Shown here in pieces: positions 34,500 to 46,623 of a DNA stretch of 61,073 nt (its first letter is position 1; every line of letters begins with the position of its first letter). The translations under genes and the position numbers were made by a program. This stretch comes from Halocafeteria seosinensis. Its lineage: Eukaryota; Sar; Bigyra; Bicosoecida. The notes beneath the pieces are model-generated. The model ran no database searches. It was not told the DNA's origin and was given only the letters and a program-made list of their open reading frames with translations. The DNA is taken from positions 1-61,073 of the forward strand of contig LVLI01000566.1 of NCBI GenBank assembly GCA_001687465.1, given 5' to 3'.

Positions 34500-37400
34500 C
34501 TATTTATCCGGATCGTAGCTCAGGATAGGATTCAACCACTTCTCAGCTTCCTGGAGAGTCCAGCCTTTCCTGTTTGCGTAATCCTGTACTTGGTCCTTTC
34601 CTATCTTACCGACAGCGAAGTAAGTACTCTCTGGATTTGAATAGACCAAGGCTGAAACAGATGATGCTGGAAGCATTGCCAAACCGTCGGTAAGCTCCAA
34701 ACCGGTGGTCTCGGTAATGTTGAGTAGCTTCCATAGGGTTCTTTTCTCAGTGTGATCTGGTTGAGAGGGATAACCGGGTGCTGGCCGAATACCATCATAC
34801 TTCACTTTTAACATATCTTCAGTGCTCAGCGCCTCTTCGGGTGACGTACCCCAAAGTTCCTTCCGCAAATCGGCGTGGACTTTCTCGGCAAATGCTTCGG
34901 CGAATCTATCAGCAAGGCCTTGCAGGAGAATTTTACTGTAATCATCATTGTTCTTCTCGAACTCAGGTATTTTTTCGCTCACCCCGAAGATACCTGTGGC
35001 AAAAGCTCCAATGTAATCCTTGACTCCGCTTTCGGCAGAAGCGATAAAATCTGATTGACACATAAATGGTTCGTCTGTATCCTTTTCTAATTGCTGGCGT
35101 AGACCATAGAAAACAGCAGCCTTAGTTTCCTCCGTTCGCTTGTCATCGTCAAAATAAACTTCCACATCATCTCCTACTCGGTTTGCTGGGAAGATCCCAA
35201 CAACACCACGAGGCTTCAACCACTTTCCTTCGATTATTTGCTGAAGCATCTCTTGTGCATCGTCAAACAGCTTTTTGGCTTCTTCCCCTACAGATTTATC
35301 CTTGAAGATTTCCGGATAACCACGATTGGGGTATTTTCCCCGTAGCTCCCACAGCTGGAAGAATGGATTCCAATCGAAATACTGGGTGAGCCCGGCCAAG
35401 TCCTCGTCCTCAATAACAGTTATTCCCGGATTATTTGGTACTACAGGTTTGTGTTGCTCAAAGTCGATGACTTTCATTTGCTTCCGGGCCTTCTCCAGAG
35501 GAATGCACTTTCTGTCGTCTTGATTTCCGTAGTGGTCTTCCTTGAGTTCTTCGTAAAACTCTCTAATTTCATCGACAAACAATTCTCTGCGAGCAGTTTG
35601 TTCGTCCAGCAAATGCGACACCGTAGTCACACTCTTTGATGCGTCCAGTACATGAATGACAGGATGTTGCTCGTTAAAGTACTGAGGAGCAATCTTAACT
35701 GCCGTGTGCATTTTACTCGTGGTGGCGCCACCAATGAGTAGTGGTTGATGTAAACCAGCTCGCTTAATTTCCTTGGCAGTGTGGACCATTTCATCCAATG
35801 AGGGGGTAATTAGACCTGACAACCCGATAATATCCACTTCGTGCTTCTTTGCCTCCTCAATAATCTTTTCAGCAGGAACCATGACACCCAAATCAATGAC
35901 CTTGTAGCTGTTGCATCCCAGAACGACACCGACAATATTCTTGCCAATATCGTGGACGTCTCCTTTTACCGTTGCCATCAAAACCTTGCCGTTGTACATG
36001 CTGTCGTCATCGGCGCTTTCAGGATCTAGACCCTTAGCCTCCAACATTTTCCGCTTTTCTTCCTCCATAAATGGAATAAGGTACCCTACAGCTTTCTTCA
36101 TTACCCTTGCGCTCTTAATGACTTGAGGGAGAAACATTTTACCTTTTCCGAACAGATCGCCGACCACATTCATACCGTCCATCAGGGGACCTTCGATCAC
36201 CTCTAATGCACGATCGTAGAGAACGCGAGCTTCTTCAGTGTCGTCCTCCACGTAGTCTGGAATTCCCTTGATCAAAGCATGTGTTAGACGCTCCTTCACA
36301 GGCTTCTCTCTCCATGCCGATTGGGCGACAGCTTTTCCCCCTCCTTTCTCTTTCATTTCCTGGAGTTTCTGTCGCTCATTTTCCGCTCTGTCAAGGAGTT
36401 TTTCCGTAGCCTCTGGCTGATTGACGTTGAGAATGACATCCTCACACAACACGCGCAGGTCTTCGGGAATGTCGTCATACACTTCCAGCATGCCTGCATT
36501 GACAATTCCCATATCCATTCCCGCCTTAATTGCATGATACAAAAAGACACTGTGCATCGCTTCTCTAATCACATTGACTCCTCGGAAGCCAAATGACAAA
36601 TTGGATACGCCTCCAGAGATGTGAACATCTGGCATCGATGCCTTGATTCTCCGAGCAGCGTTGATGAAATCCTTCGCATATGCATTATGCTCTTCCATTC
36701 CAGTAGCAACGGTCAGGATGTTTGGATCAAAAATAATTTCTTCCGGAGGGAAGTCTACCTTCTCTCGGAGGATGCGATAGGAACGCTCGCACATCCGTAC
36801 TTTTGAGTCCTCGGTGTCTGCTTGGCCCTCTTCGTCAAAAGCCATCACCACAACTGCAGCGCCATACTTCTTGATTAGTTTTGCCTTTTTGATGAAGTCT
36901 TCTTCACCGCCCTTCAAACTGATGCTATTGACTATCGACTTCCCTTGTACACACTGTAGTCCTGCCTCAATAATTTCAAATTTGGAACTATCAATCATAA
37001 AGGGGACCTTCGAAACGTCTGGTTCGGTCATCGCAATCCTCAGGAACTGAGTCATGGCCTTGATACCATCCAGCAAACCCTCGTCGACGTTGATGTCGAG
37101 AATCATAGCACCGTCCTCTACTTGCTTGGTGGCAATTTCCATGCATTCCGCATAGTTCCCCTCCAGCAAAAGCCGCTTGAAACGCTTACTTCCAGCAATG
37201 TTACACCTTTCACCTACATTGACGAATGAGAGCACGTCCCTGTCACACTCAAGTTTCTCCAGCCCACTTAAGCGAAGCATCTTCGGTTTAGGAGTCCACG
37301 TGCGCGGTTCACAGTCCGCCAGAGCAGTTGTAATAGCTTTGATATGTCCCGGGGTTGACCCACAGCATCCGCCCCCAAGATTAAGAAATCCTGATTTACC

Positions 37401-38609
37401 AAATTCCTTTATGGCTTCGGCCATTTGCTCCGGAGTGTCATCATATCCACCCATCGCATTCGGCAGTCCAGCATTTGGGTAACTGCAGGTGTGCTTAAAG
37501 AACTAGTCAGATCGCGTGGTATCAGATGCTAGCAAGTAACTCTACATACCAGAACACGTAACTATCGGCATAGTTGGATAAGTTCTGGAGGAATGGGCGC
37601 ATCTGCGCTGCTCCAAGAGCGCAATTTAAACCAATGGCAAAAGGTTCAGCGTGTTTTACTGAAAGATAAAACGCTTCTCCAGTTTGGCCAGATAGGGTTC
37701 GTCCACTCTGGTCCACGATGGTTCCTGAGACGAAGACTGGAATCTTCTTAATTCCTAATTCCTCGAAATACTGCATTAAACTCGGAAAAGTAAAATAAAA
37801 TAAAAAAAAAAGTATGACTACTTTGAATAGACAAATTTCCTAACCATAAAAGTACTTACGGTATCAATAGCGAACAAAGCAGCTTTAGCGTTCAAGGTAT
37901 CGAACACAGTCTCCACAAGCAAGACATCGACCTCTCCTTCATGGAGATATTTGGTTTGTTCTTTGTAGGCGTCAACCAATTCATTGAAAGTGATGTTTCG
38001 AAACCCTGGATCTTCGACATCAGGTGATACACTCCCAGTTTTGTTAGTTGGACCTAGTACTCCTGCCACAAATCTTGGCTGATCAGGGGTCAGTTTCGTG
38101 TACTTGTCAGCCGCCGCTCGAGCCACCTTTGCTCCCCAAATATTCAAGTCTGGAACGGAATCTTCCATTTTGTAGTCAGCTTGAGCAATTCTAGTAGATG
38201 AGAATGTGTTCGTCTCGATGATGTCACATCCTGCTTCCAGGTAGTCTTCGTGAATCTTCTGGATGCGCTCCGGCTGAATTAAATAGGGATACGAAAGAGA
38301 AGACGTCAGTATTAAAGATGCACAAATATTAGTCGACGTATCGTACCTGTGTGATGGAGAGCATGTCATTGTTACCCTGTAGGGCCTTCGTAGGGTGGTC
38401 CTTGAATGCTTCAGCCCGGAACTCTTCTTCAGTGAACTTCTCTCCCTGTGTGCATGACAACAAGTGAAAGACTTCCCATTCCGTACTGCGTGGTTTTGTT
38501 CACTTACCTGAATCATTGTTCCCATAGCCCCATCGAAGGAAAGAATTCTACGCTTAAGAGCATAGTGAAGATATTCGTAGATATCTGTCTCGCCTCGAAC
38601 GAACTTCAT
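34500..38609 (-). CDS. metH: B12-dependent methionine synthase, intron-rich copy
   Basis: Transfers the methyl group of 5-methyltetrahydrofolate to homocysteine through methylcobalamin. Five exons (38609-38508, 38445-38347, 38273-37860, 37770-37550, 37482-34500) are in phase; introns are 62, 73, 89 and 67 nt, giving 1272 residues, the full family length. Zinc ligands in the homocysteine domain are present (GLNCALGA and GGGCCGSTP). The folate domain follows ([15 protein letters not shown]). The cobalamin domain has [11 protein letters not shown] with the axial His, [13 protein letters not shown] and [10 protein letters not shown]. The activation domain that binds AdoMet ends with [19 protein letters not shown]. 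No organelle presequence is seen ([14 protein letters not shown]), so it is probably cytosolic. A second complete copy lies 1.2 kb upstream on the same strand. The conserved activation domain implies reactivation by a methionine synthase reductase, not seen here. Confidence 0.97.
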
Positions 38610-39332
38610 GATTCCAGGACTGAGTTTTAGTACACAAACCGAACAGAAAAGGAAGTAACTCTAAGTAAATCCCTGCAGATGAAATTCATTGAAAGAAAGT
38701 AAAGCATCAATAGTCCAGACAGTGTCCCTTGGAAACACAATAGAGTGAAACGCGAAAAGTGCAGTGACACACAAAAATGTTCATGATGACTACTAGAGAG
38801 CATTCCGGTTCCTTCTTGATGGCACTAATTGCTCCACACCTTCCTTCATGGCTGTTTTCATAACTTCGCCTTGTTATTGGTTGACGTAAACACCCTGAAA
38901 TGGAGATATCACTCGACATTATCCTCTGAGTCATTGTTCTCAGTGTTCCCATGTTGCTCTTTTTCCCCAGAGGGTCCCCTTACAGACCCTTTTTGTAGTT
39001 TCCGGGCGAAAGCAGAACACGGCTTTTTTTAACACGCCATACACATGTATGGGAGCCATTTCCACTTCCGAAGCACAACGAAACTATTTGATGGTTAGTT
39101 GTCTGTGACACAGCGACAAATACGAGGGAAACGAGACCCTATGGTGGGTCTAAGGGACACGATAGTGGTTGCAAATTGACCACATCCTCCCGCAGAATTC
39201 CTCTCGTGTTATTTCGTTCCCTTGCTCTCGTTATACACATGCAGTACCTACATTGCCCTATACTTACCTTTGCTAATAACATTCCCTGAAATGTGCGAAA
39301 CGGACAATGTCAAAATAGTGGGGATACAGTGA
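38610..39332. other. Spacer between the two methionine synthase genes, left part
   Basis: Contains the presumed promoter and leader of the intron-rich copy on the minus strand. No coding exon or terminal repeat recognised. Confidence 0.5.
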
Positions 39333-39488
39333 ATGAAATGGGGTGTTCTGGCCTCGATTTCCATCTTCACAGGGGCCGAAGCAGGAATTTACGCATTTTT
39401 GGTAGCCTTATACGGCATCCATGCTCCTCCAGATGACGACTCAATGGGGTACTCCATGGTAAGGAGGGTGTGCAAACGAATGATGTGA
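39333..39488 (+). CDS. Small membrane-protein-like reading frame, uncertain
   Basis: A 51-codon frame starts MKWGVLASISIFTGAEAG and contains one hydrophobic helix (IYAFLVALYGIHAPP) followed by an acidic turn (DDDSMGYS). A GTAAGG at 39459 could be a splice donor, so this may be a first exon of a longer protein. The helix with an internal Glu recalls V-ATPase proteolipid helices, but the match is too short to name. It is the only coding-like item in the spacer between the methionine synthase copies. Confidence 0.2.
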   Translation: MKWGVLASISIFTGAEAGIYAFLVALYGIHAPPDDDSMGYSMVRRVCKRMM

Positions 39489-39832
39489 AGTAGGCATGTG
39501 TTTGTGACCTATAAAGAGGGGGAAATCCTCGAAGGATGTGGAGCTGACCCCTGACGTGGCGGCCTTATAATGCTTCCGTCCTCCATCTACATGAAACACA
39601 ACACCGATGAATACTCGCAGTACCTTTGATTACAATTTGTCCATCATTCATTGATTCATACACGGCCGAAAACTAACTTAAAATGAGAAAAATGGAACCC
39701 CTGTTTGAAGAAGAGTTCCACATTTGAAGAGGAATTCCAATAAAATATCGCATCAAAAATGACCCCCAAAGCAATTAAAGAAACACAAATGCTCTCGTCG
39801 AGCAGCAGCAAGTACCGCACCCAATGGAATGC
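39489..39832. other. 3' flank of the downstream methionine synthase copy
   Basis: AT-rich, no coding sequence recognised. It presumably holds the 3' untranslated region and polyadenylation signal of the minus-strand gene. Confidence 0.5.
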
Positions 39833-42800
39833 TTATGCGTCCGGGTCGTAGCTGAGAATCTGGTTGAGCCACTTCTCAGCTTCTTCCACAGTCCAGCCTT
39901 TACGCTGAGCGTAATCTTCCACTTGGTCCTTGCCAATCTTACCAACAGCAAAGTAGTGGCTCTCCGGGTTAGCAAAGACCAATGCCGAAACGGCCGATGC
40001 CGGGAGCATAGCCAAACTCTCGGTTAATTCCAAGCCAGTGGTCTCCTTGATGTTGAGCAAGTTCCACAGAGTGCGCTTCTCGGTATGGTCTGGTTGCGAA
40101 GGATAACCAGGCGCCGGCCGGATACCATTGTATTTCACCTTGAGCATGTCCTCGGTGCTCATGTTTTCCTTGGGGTCAGTTCCCCACAATTCTTTCCTCA
40201 TGTCGGCGTGTAACTTCTCGGCGAAGGCTTCCGCAAAGCGGTCAGCGAGCGCTTGCAACAAGATCTTCCTGTAGTCATCATTGTTCTTCTCGAATTCGGG
40301 AACCTTCTCTTCCACACCGAAGATACCTACGGCAAAGCCACCAATGTAATCCTTGACGCCGCTCTCTTTGGATGCGACGAAGTCGGATTGGCACATAAAC
40401 GGTTCGTCGGTATCTTTTTCGAGCTGTTGCCGCAGACCGTAGAAAGTGGCGGCCTTCGTCTCGTCGTCACGCTTCTCATTGTCGTAGTATACTTCTACAT
40501 CATCACCAACACGGTTAGCAGGGAAAATGCCGACGACCCCCTTAGGCTTCAACCATCCTTCTTCGATGATTTGCTGCAACATTTCTTGTGCATCGTCGAA
40601 CAATTTCTTCGCTTCATCTCCGACGGATTTATCGTTGAAAATCGCAGGGTAGCCACGGTTTGGGTATTTCCCACGCAATTCCCATAACTGGAAGAATGGG
40701 TTCCAGTCAAAGTATTCAGTCAACCCAGCAAGGTCCTCGTCTTCAATGACAGTAATACCAGGATTGTTAGGAACAACTGGTGGATTCTTCTCTATGGCCA
40801 ATTCGAAACCTTTCTTTCTAGCCTTATCAAGCGGGATGCATTTTCTATCATCTTGGTTCCCGTAGTGATCCTCTTTCAATTCTTCATACATCTCCTTGAT
40901 CTCGTCTACGAATAACTCCCTGCGTGCTTCCTGATCGTCCAGAAGATGGGAGACGGTAGTAACACTCTTCGAGGCATCGAGCACATGCACTACTGGGTGC
41001 TTGTCAGTGAAGTACTGCGGGGCGATCTTAACAGCGGTATGCATCTTGCTCGTAGTAGCACCACCAATCAAAAGAGGTTGCTCAAGACCGGCGCGTCTGA
41101 TTTCCTTGGCGGTAGCAACCATCTCATCCAGGGAAGGAGTTATCAGTCCGGAGAGACCAATAATGTCTACCTTTTCTTCCTTCGCTTTAGCGATGATTTG
41201 CTCGGGAGGTACCATCACTCCCATATCGATGACTTTGTAACTGTTGCAACCAAGTACCACACCGACAATGTTCTTACCGATGTCGTGTACGTCACCCTTC
41301 ACTGTAGCCAGAAGGACTTTCCCGTTGTACATACTGTCCTCATCAGCGCTCTCCGGATCTAACCCTTTCTCTTCTAACATTCTACGCTTCTCCTCTTCCA
41401 TGAACGGGACCAGGTAACTCACAGCCTTCTTCATTACTCGGGCACTCTTAATGACTTGCGGCAAAAACATTTTTCCCTTGCCAAAGAGATCACCAACAAT
41501 GTTCATCCCCTCCATCAAAGGACCCTCGATGACCTCTAAGGGGCGAGCGAACAGTTTTCGCGCCTCTTCAGTGTCGTCCTCGACATAGTCTGGAATGCCC
41601 TTGATCAACGCATGCGAAAGACGTTCCTTCACGGGTTTTTCGCGCCACTCTGATTTAGTCGCAGCCTTGCCTCCACCCTTTTCTTTGGCTTCTTGCATCT
41701 TCTGGCGTTCTTGTTCAGCACGTTCAAGGAGTTTTTCCGTCGCTTCAGGCTGATTCCTGTTCAAGATGACATCCTCACACAGATTTCGCAAATCATCAGG
41801 AATGTTATCATACACCTCCAGCATACCCGCGTTCACAATTCCCATATCCATACCATTCTGAATCGCATGATACAGGAAGACACTGTGCATTGCCTCTCGG
41901 ATAACGTTAACACCACGGAAACCAAACGAGAGATTCGATACACCACCTGAAATATGTGTTTCGGGCATCGACTGTTTGATCCGCTTTGCCGCGTTAATGA
42001 AGTTGACTGCGTACGCGTTGTGCTCTTCCATTCCTGTCGCTACAGTAAGGATATTAGGGTCGAAGATAATTTCTTCAGGTGGGAAATCCACTTTCTCTCG
42101 GAGAATCCTGTACGATCGCTCGCACATTTGCACCTTTGAGTCTGCGGTATCTGCTTGCCCTTCTTCGTCGAAGGCCATCACTACTACGGCAGCGCCGTAT
42201 TTCTTTATCAACTTGGCTTTCTTAATAAAGTCTTCCTCTCCGTTCTTCAAACTGATACTGTTGACAATCGACTTGCCCTGTACACACTGAAGACCCGCTT
42301 CGATGATTTCGAACTTGGAACTATCAATCATAAACGGGGCCTTAGAAACATCAGGTTCAGTCATGGCAATTCTCAGGAATTGAGTCATAGCTTTGACACC
42401 ATCTAAGAGACCCTCATCAACGTTTATATCCAGCACCATGGCACCGTCTTCAACCTGCTTCGTGGCAATTTCCATACATTCTCCATAGTTCCCTTCTAAA
42501 AGAAGCCTTTTGAAACGCTTGCTTCCTGCAATGTTGCAACGCTCACCGACGTTAACAAAACTGAGGACGTTAGGATCGCATTCTAGTTTTTCCAGACCAC
42601 TCAATCGCAGAATACGCGACTTGGGTTCCCAAGTGCGAGGCTTGCACTCAGCAAGGGCATCAGTGATAGCTTTAATGTGGTCAGGTGTAGAACCACAGCA
42701 ACCACCTCCGAGATTCAGGAATCCAGACTTTCCAAAATCTTTCATGGCTTCGGCCATTTGCTGTGGAGTGTCATCGTATCCACCCATCGCGTTTGGTAAA

Positions 42801-43729
42801 CCAGCATTCGGGTAGCAGAAAACGTAAGTGTCAGCGTAGCTGGCAAGGTTCTGCAGGAAAGGCCGCATCTGGTCGGCACCCAGCGCGCAATTCAGGCCAA
42901 CGGCAAACGGTTCAGCATGTTTCACCGACAAGAAAAAGGCTTCTCCTGTTTGACCGGACAGAGTTCGTCCACTTTGGTCCACAATCGTCCCGGATACGAA
43001 CACAGGCGGCTTCTTGATTTCCAGTTCCTCTTCGAAATAAGTTTGGATGGCGAACAAGGCTGCCTTGGCATTTAGGGTGTCGAAGACAGTCTCAACGAGC
43101 AACACGTCAACACCACCTTCCCATAGATACATAATCTGTTCCTTGTACGCTTCCACAAGTTCCATAAATGTGACGTTCCGGTAACCAGGGTCCTCGACGT
43201 CTGGTGAAACACTGGCGGTCTTGTTAGTGGGTCCTAACACACCGGCAACGAAGCGAGGCCAATCCGGATTCTTCTCGTTGTATTTGTCGGCTGCAGCTCG
43301 CGCAACTTTGGCTCCCCATCTGTTCAACTCAGCTACAGAATCTTCCATTTGGTAGTCTGCTTGGGCAATCCTCGTAGACGAGAAAGTGTTCGTCTCAATG
43401 ATGTCGGTTCCCGCTTCTAAATAATCCTCGTGCAATTTCTGGATTCTTTCCGGCTGAGTAATCGAGAGCATGTCATTGTTTCCTTGCAGTGCTTTGGCAG
43501 GGTGATTTTTGAATTGTTCGCCGCGGAATTCCTCTTCGTTGAAGTGTTGGTTCTGCAATAACCATAGACACGGAAGTCCACGTTAAAAGAATGGAGTCAG
43601 ACAAACGTCGAGTGGTTAACCACATACTTGGATCATAGTACCCATAGCTCCGTCGAAGGACATGATGCGCTTGGAGAGCGCATCACGGAGGTACTCGTAA
43701 ATGTCGGTTTCTCCACGAACGAATTTCAT
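39833..43729 (-). CDS. metH: B12-dependent methionine synthase, intron-poor copy
   Basis: Second complete cobalamin-dependent methionine synthase. Two exons (43729-43628 and 43552-39833), one 75-nt intron, 1273 residues. All four modules are present: zinc-binding homocysteine domain (GLNCALGA near residue 260, GGGCCGSTP near 323), folate domain, cobalamin domain ([11 protein letters not shown], axial His near 787) and activation domain ([19 protein letters not shown]). The single intron is at exactly the position of the first intron of the neighbouring copy, after GAMGTMIQ. The three more 3' introns of the neighbour are absent without any extra or missing codons. The two proteins are very alike, yet their DNA differs at many third codon positions, so the duplication is not recent. 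Both look catalytically intact. Differential expression or targeting is possible but not visible. Confidence 0.97.
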
Positions 43730-45257
43730 TCTAGCGATCGATTCCGACTTCGAATGCACTAACGCAATGGATTAAGCGATCGGCACAACTCTGTGTCTCA
43801 TGAAAAATCAAAAATTAGGTACACATTTCAGCGAAAAGTGCGTGTAGAAGACCAGCGACTTGCGCAAAAGTGACACCTCGCGAAGGTGGTGGCGAATTCG
43901 AGCGTGCGCCTTGTGTATCCTCTTCAGGAACCCAAATTATGACCTCTTCAATACATTTTCTCTTGCTCCCTTATTTGGGCCCCTTGAGCACATAAAACAC
44001 ACGAAACACTTCGATCACGCGCGTGGAGCTGGATACCTTCAAGCAATGTTCTCATGGTTCCTCTCCCCCTGACTCTCCCCATAGAACCTTCTTTGTAATT
44101 TTGGGCCCAGAACAGTTGCGTCACTGCTCCTGGAGGACCCACAAATAAGCTCTATAAACGCCCTTTTCATGAAAATCCCTTCCTTTAACGGCGGCATATT
44201 GGTAAACTTCCGTCTAAGCCGCATAATCCTTATGCAAATGCTTGGAAACTTCACTAAAACCCATATTACGTCAGGGAACAGCATGTTGAAAGCTCTCGGG
44301 TCATTTTCCTCCACCATTTTGCACATGGACGCCCCGGTTGCCGTATTTTCGCCGACGTAACTTTTCGAAATTTTCATTAAGGTTTCTTCGGCATTGTTCG
44401 AAAAGCCCTAGGAGCCCTTGAATGGACTGCTTAGAGGCCATAGAACACAAGCGGTGGACTAAGAACACCGCTCGCCACTTACACGGAGAAAAAAGACTTA
44501 CCCTTGAGACAAAAAATGTCAAATGAGAAAATTAACGGGCTAATTTTCTCTGGAAAACCCTATTGATGAAAACAACAAAAGGGTTAAGAAGAGATTATAC
44601 ACATGACTGACTGTGACAACCCCTACATGTGACAATTGAGTGGACAGCGCTAACTTCCTCAGGCAACAATTGCTCATTCACAAGTTGACTCACTTACTTG
44701 GGAGTCGCATGCGAACAAGTGTCAGCGCACCCATTCTTTATCATTTCATGCCCGAGAAATTCAGAAACCACATTGTTAGTGTCATCCACTGAACTCGTTC
44801 AGAAAGATCGTCGACTCTGGGTGGTATTAAGATCCCAGAAATGGGCAGACGCGGAAAGCTCGAGTTTCAGCCGACCAGCGGCCACGGTCAGGAAGCAGAA
44901 GCACTTCATGATGATGCAATGCAGCGGCATGCGCCATGCCCAGTATACAAGCGAACAGTTTTCCGACAGCTTTCAACCAGTAAATGTTTCCTTTGGTCAT
45001 TGCCTCGCAGAAGTGAGGAACATTGCAAGCGGGGTCACCACCCGCTTGAATGTTCGATGAACTAGGAGAGTATGAGACTAGGCAAGGCGTAGGTAAAGAC
45101 TGATATGAACAGCATCGTGTTGGGGAATTCATGCATTCATGAATACGTTGCTTGCACGCCTAAGTTGAAGCGTCAAATTGACTCAGTCGAGCGGTCTCGA
45201 ATACACAGCTTAGAGCTTAGACGACTGGGAGATTCTAGTACAACAGATCTCCTATTC
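43730..45257. other. Long intergenic stretch
   Basis: About 1.5 kb with only short open frames on both strands, none with recognisable features. It carries the promoter of the intron-poor methionine synthase at its left edge and the 3' flank of the ependymin-related gene at its right edge. Confidence 0.55.
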
Positions 45258-46298
45258 CTAGAGTTTGCTGGGCTTCTTTCCCGAGAGCTGTGCGCAAACA
45301 GACTTCGGTGCAACATCTGCGCAGCTGCGATCACAAGGGGGTAAGGTGAAAGTCGATGGTGGAATCGGGCCAACCTTAAACGACTGAGGATTGTAGTAAT
45401 TAACATCATTCTGTAGTCCAGCCATTCATTCTCACTAAGTAGAACAAGAAGCTCCATTCACAAAATGCCGGCTAGCGTTGTAACTTACCCCTTGTACTAG
45501 CTGAATAGGCACCCCGTCAGTTGCGTTCTGGTACCAGTAATTGTCTTCGTTACCATGAATGATCCACGAGTCAACATAGGTGTAGTCGACACTGTATACA
45601 CCCTGCACGGACCCAAGGACGAAGCCTACACAACACTTGCATCCTTCCCAATCAAGATATTTTTTTGAATGGACATACCAAATAGGATCCTCCAGCATCT
45701 TGTATCCACGTCGGTTTCAGCATTCCACATCCCTCTTCCTCGGTGCAGCATTTGCAGCAAAAGTGTCTCTCGGGCCATGACAAGTATCGCGTTCCATTCA
45801 CAACGTAGTTACTGACACAACCGAAAAAGAGTGCAATGAACATGAGTTTTGAACCCAGTTGTACGGAATATGGGCAGGACGCACTTGCAGGGTGTAGCGT
45901 CCCCGAACTGGACCGAGTTGCAGAAGCCATTGTACAAGCCCGAACTTCGGTCTATCCGCTGGAGCTTATTCGTGTAGTCATAATAAAGGTCTCCTGCATG
46001 CGAAACATTACCAAAATACAACGTAAAAACCAGAAATAGTCCTTGCAAAGGCTTGCGAGCACCCTAGGATTCCAGGAAATAAGCTCTATTTACCCGTATT
46101 CATGGCTCCATAATACACTTGACCTCCCGAAGGACCTTCCTTGATCATGTTGGTCTCCGTGAAGGAGATATAGAAACTGTCCGGCCATACAGGGGGGTGC
46201 GAAGGGCCTTGTTTCACCTTCCGCCTTCTTAAGGGCGATGCGGAGGACGCAGTTAGAAGCATGGCCAGGAGCGCTATGCACACTGGAGCCGATTTCAT
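45258..46298 (-). CDS. Secreted ependymin-related protein
   Basis: Five exons (46298-46094, 45993-45885, 45811-45679, 45635-45489, 45410-45258) join in phase; introns are 100, 73, 43 and 78 nt, giving 248 residues. The signal peptide is MKSAPVCIALLAMLLTASSA. The body follows the ependymin-related pattern: GDLYYDYTNKLQRIDRSSG, NGFCNSVQFGDATPCN, then the cysteine block HFCCKCCTEEEGCG followed by MLKPTWIQDAG. Next come VDSWIIHG, TDGVPIQLVQG and YYNPQSFKVGPIPPSTF, and a Cys-rich end (PPCDRSCADV). The fold is a lipid-binding beta-sandwich in animals, where the family is secreted or lysosomal. The junction at 45636-45678 is the least certain. A 5' leader intron probably ends at CTTTTCCAG just upstream of the start. 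Confidence 0.8.
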
Positions 46299-46623
46299 GT
46301 TTCCACGGCGACACTGGAAAAGGGGAAAATAAAAAGGAGAAGTTGGAACGTTCAAAAAAAGGGATCAACAATCCCAGGAGAATGAAAATGATTACTAGTC
46401 TAGCCCGGAGTTACATGTGTCCCTTTGACAGGGCCTTTGTACTGTTGTAACAGTATCCCGGCAGTGCCGGCACGGGTACAAATTGTATTTTCTAACCGAG
46501 ACGGAGACGAAGACGGGAGACATGAGGGATGTGTACTCCAAGACAAAGAGGAAACAATCCTAAGGACTTAATATTTGATGCCTATAGCCTCTGATTACAT
46601 TAGAGAAAGGGATGTTCTAGTTT
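46299..46623. other. Intergenic spacer
   Basis: Lies between the 5' end of the ependymin-related gene and the 3' end of the RIB72-like gene, both on the minus strand. No coding sequence seen. Confidence 0.6.

Noticed and set aside
44698-45132. Opposed open frames of about 100-120 codons on both strands
   Set aside because: Neither has a proper ATG with coding-like composition, and no splice partner or family resemblance was found.
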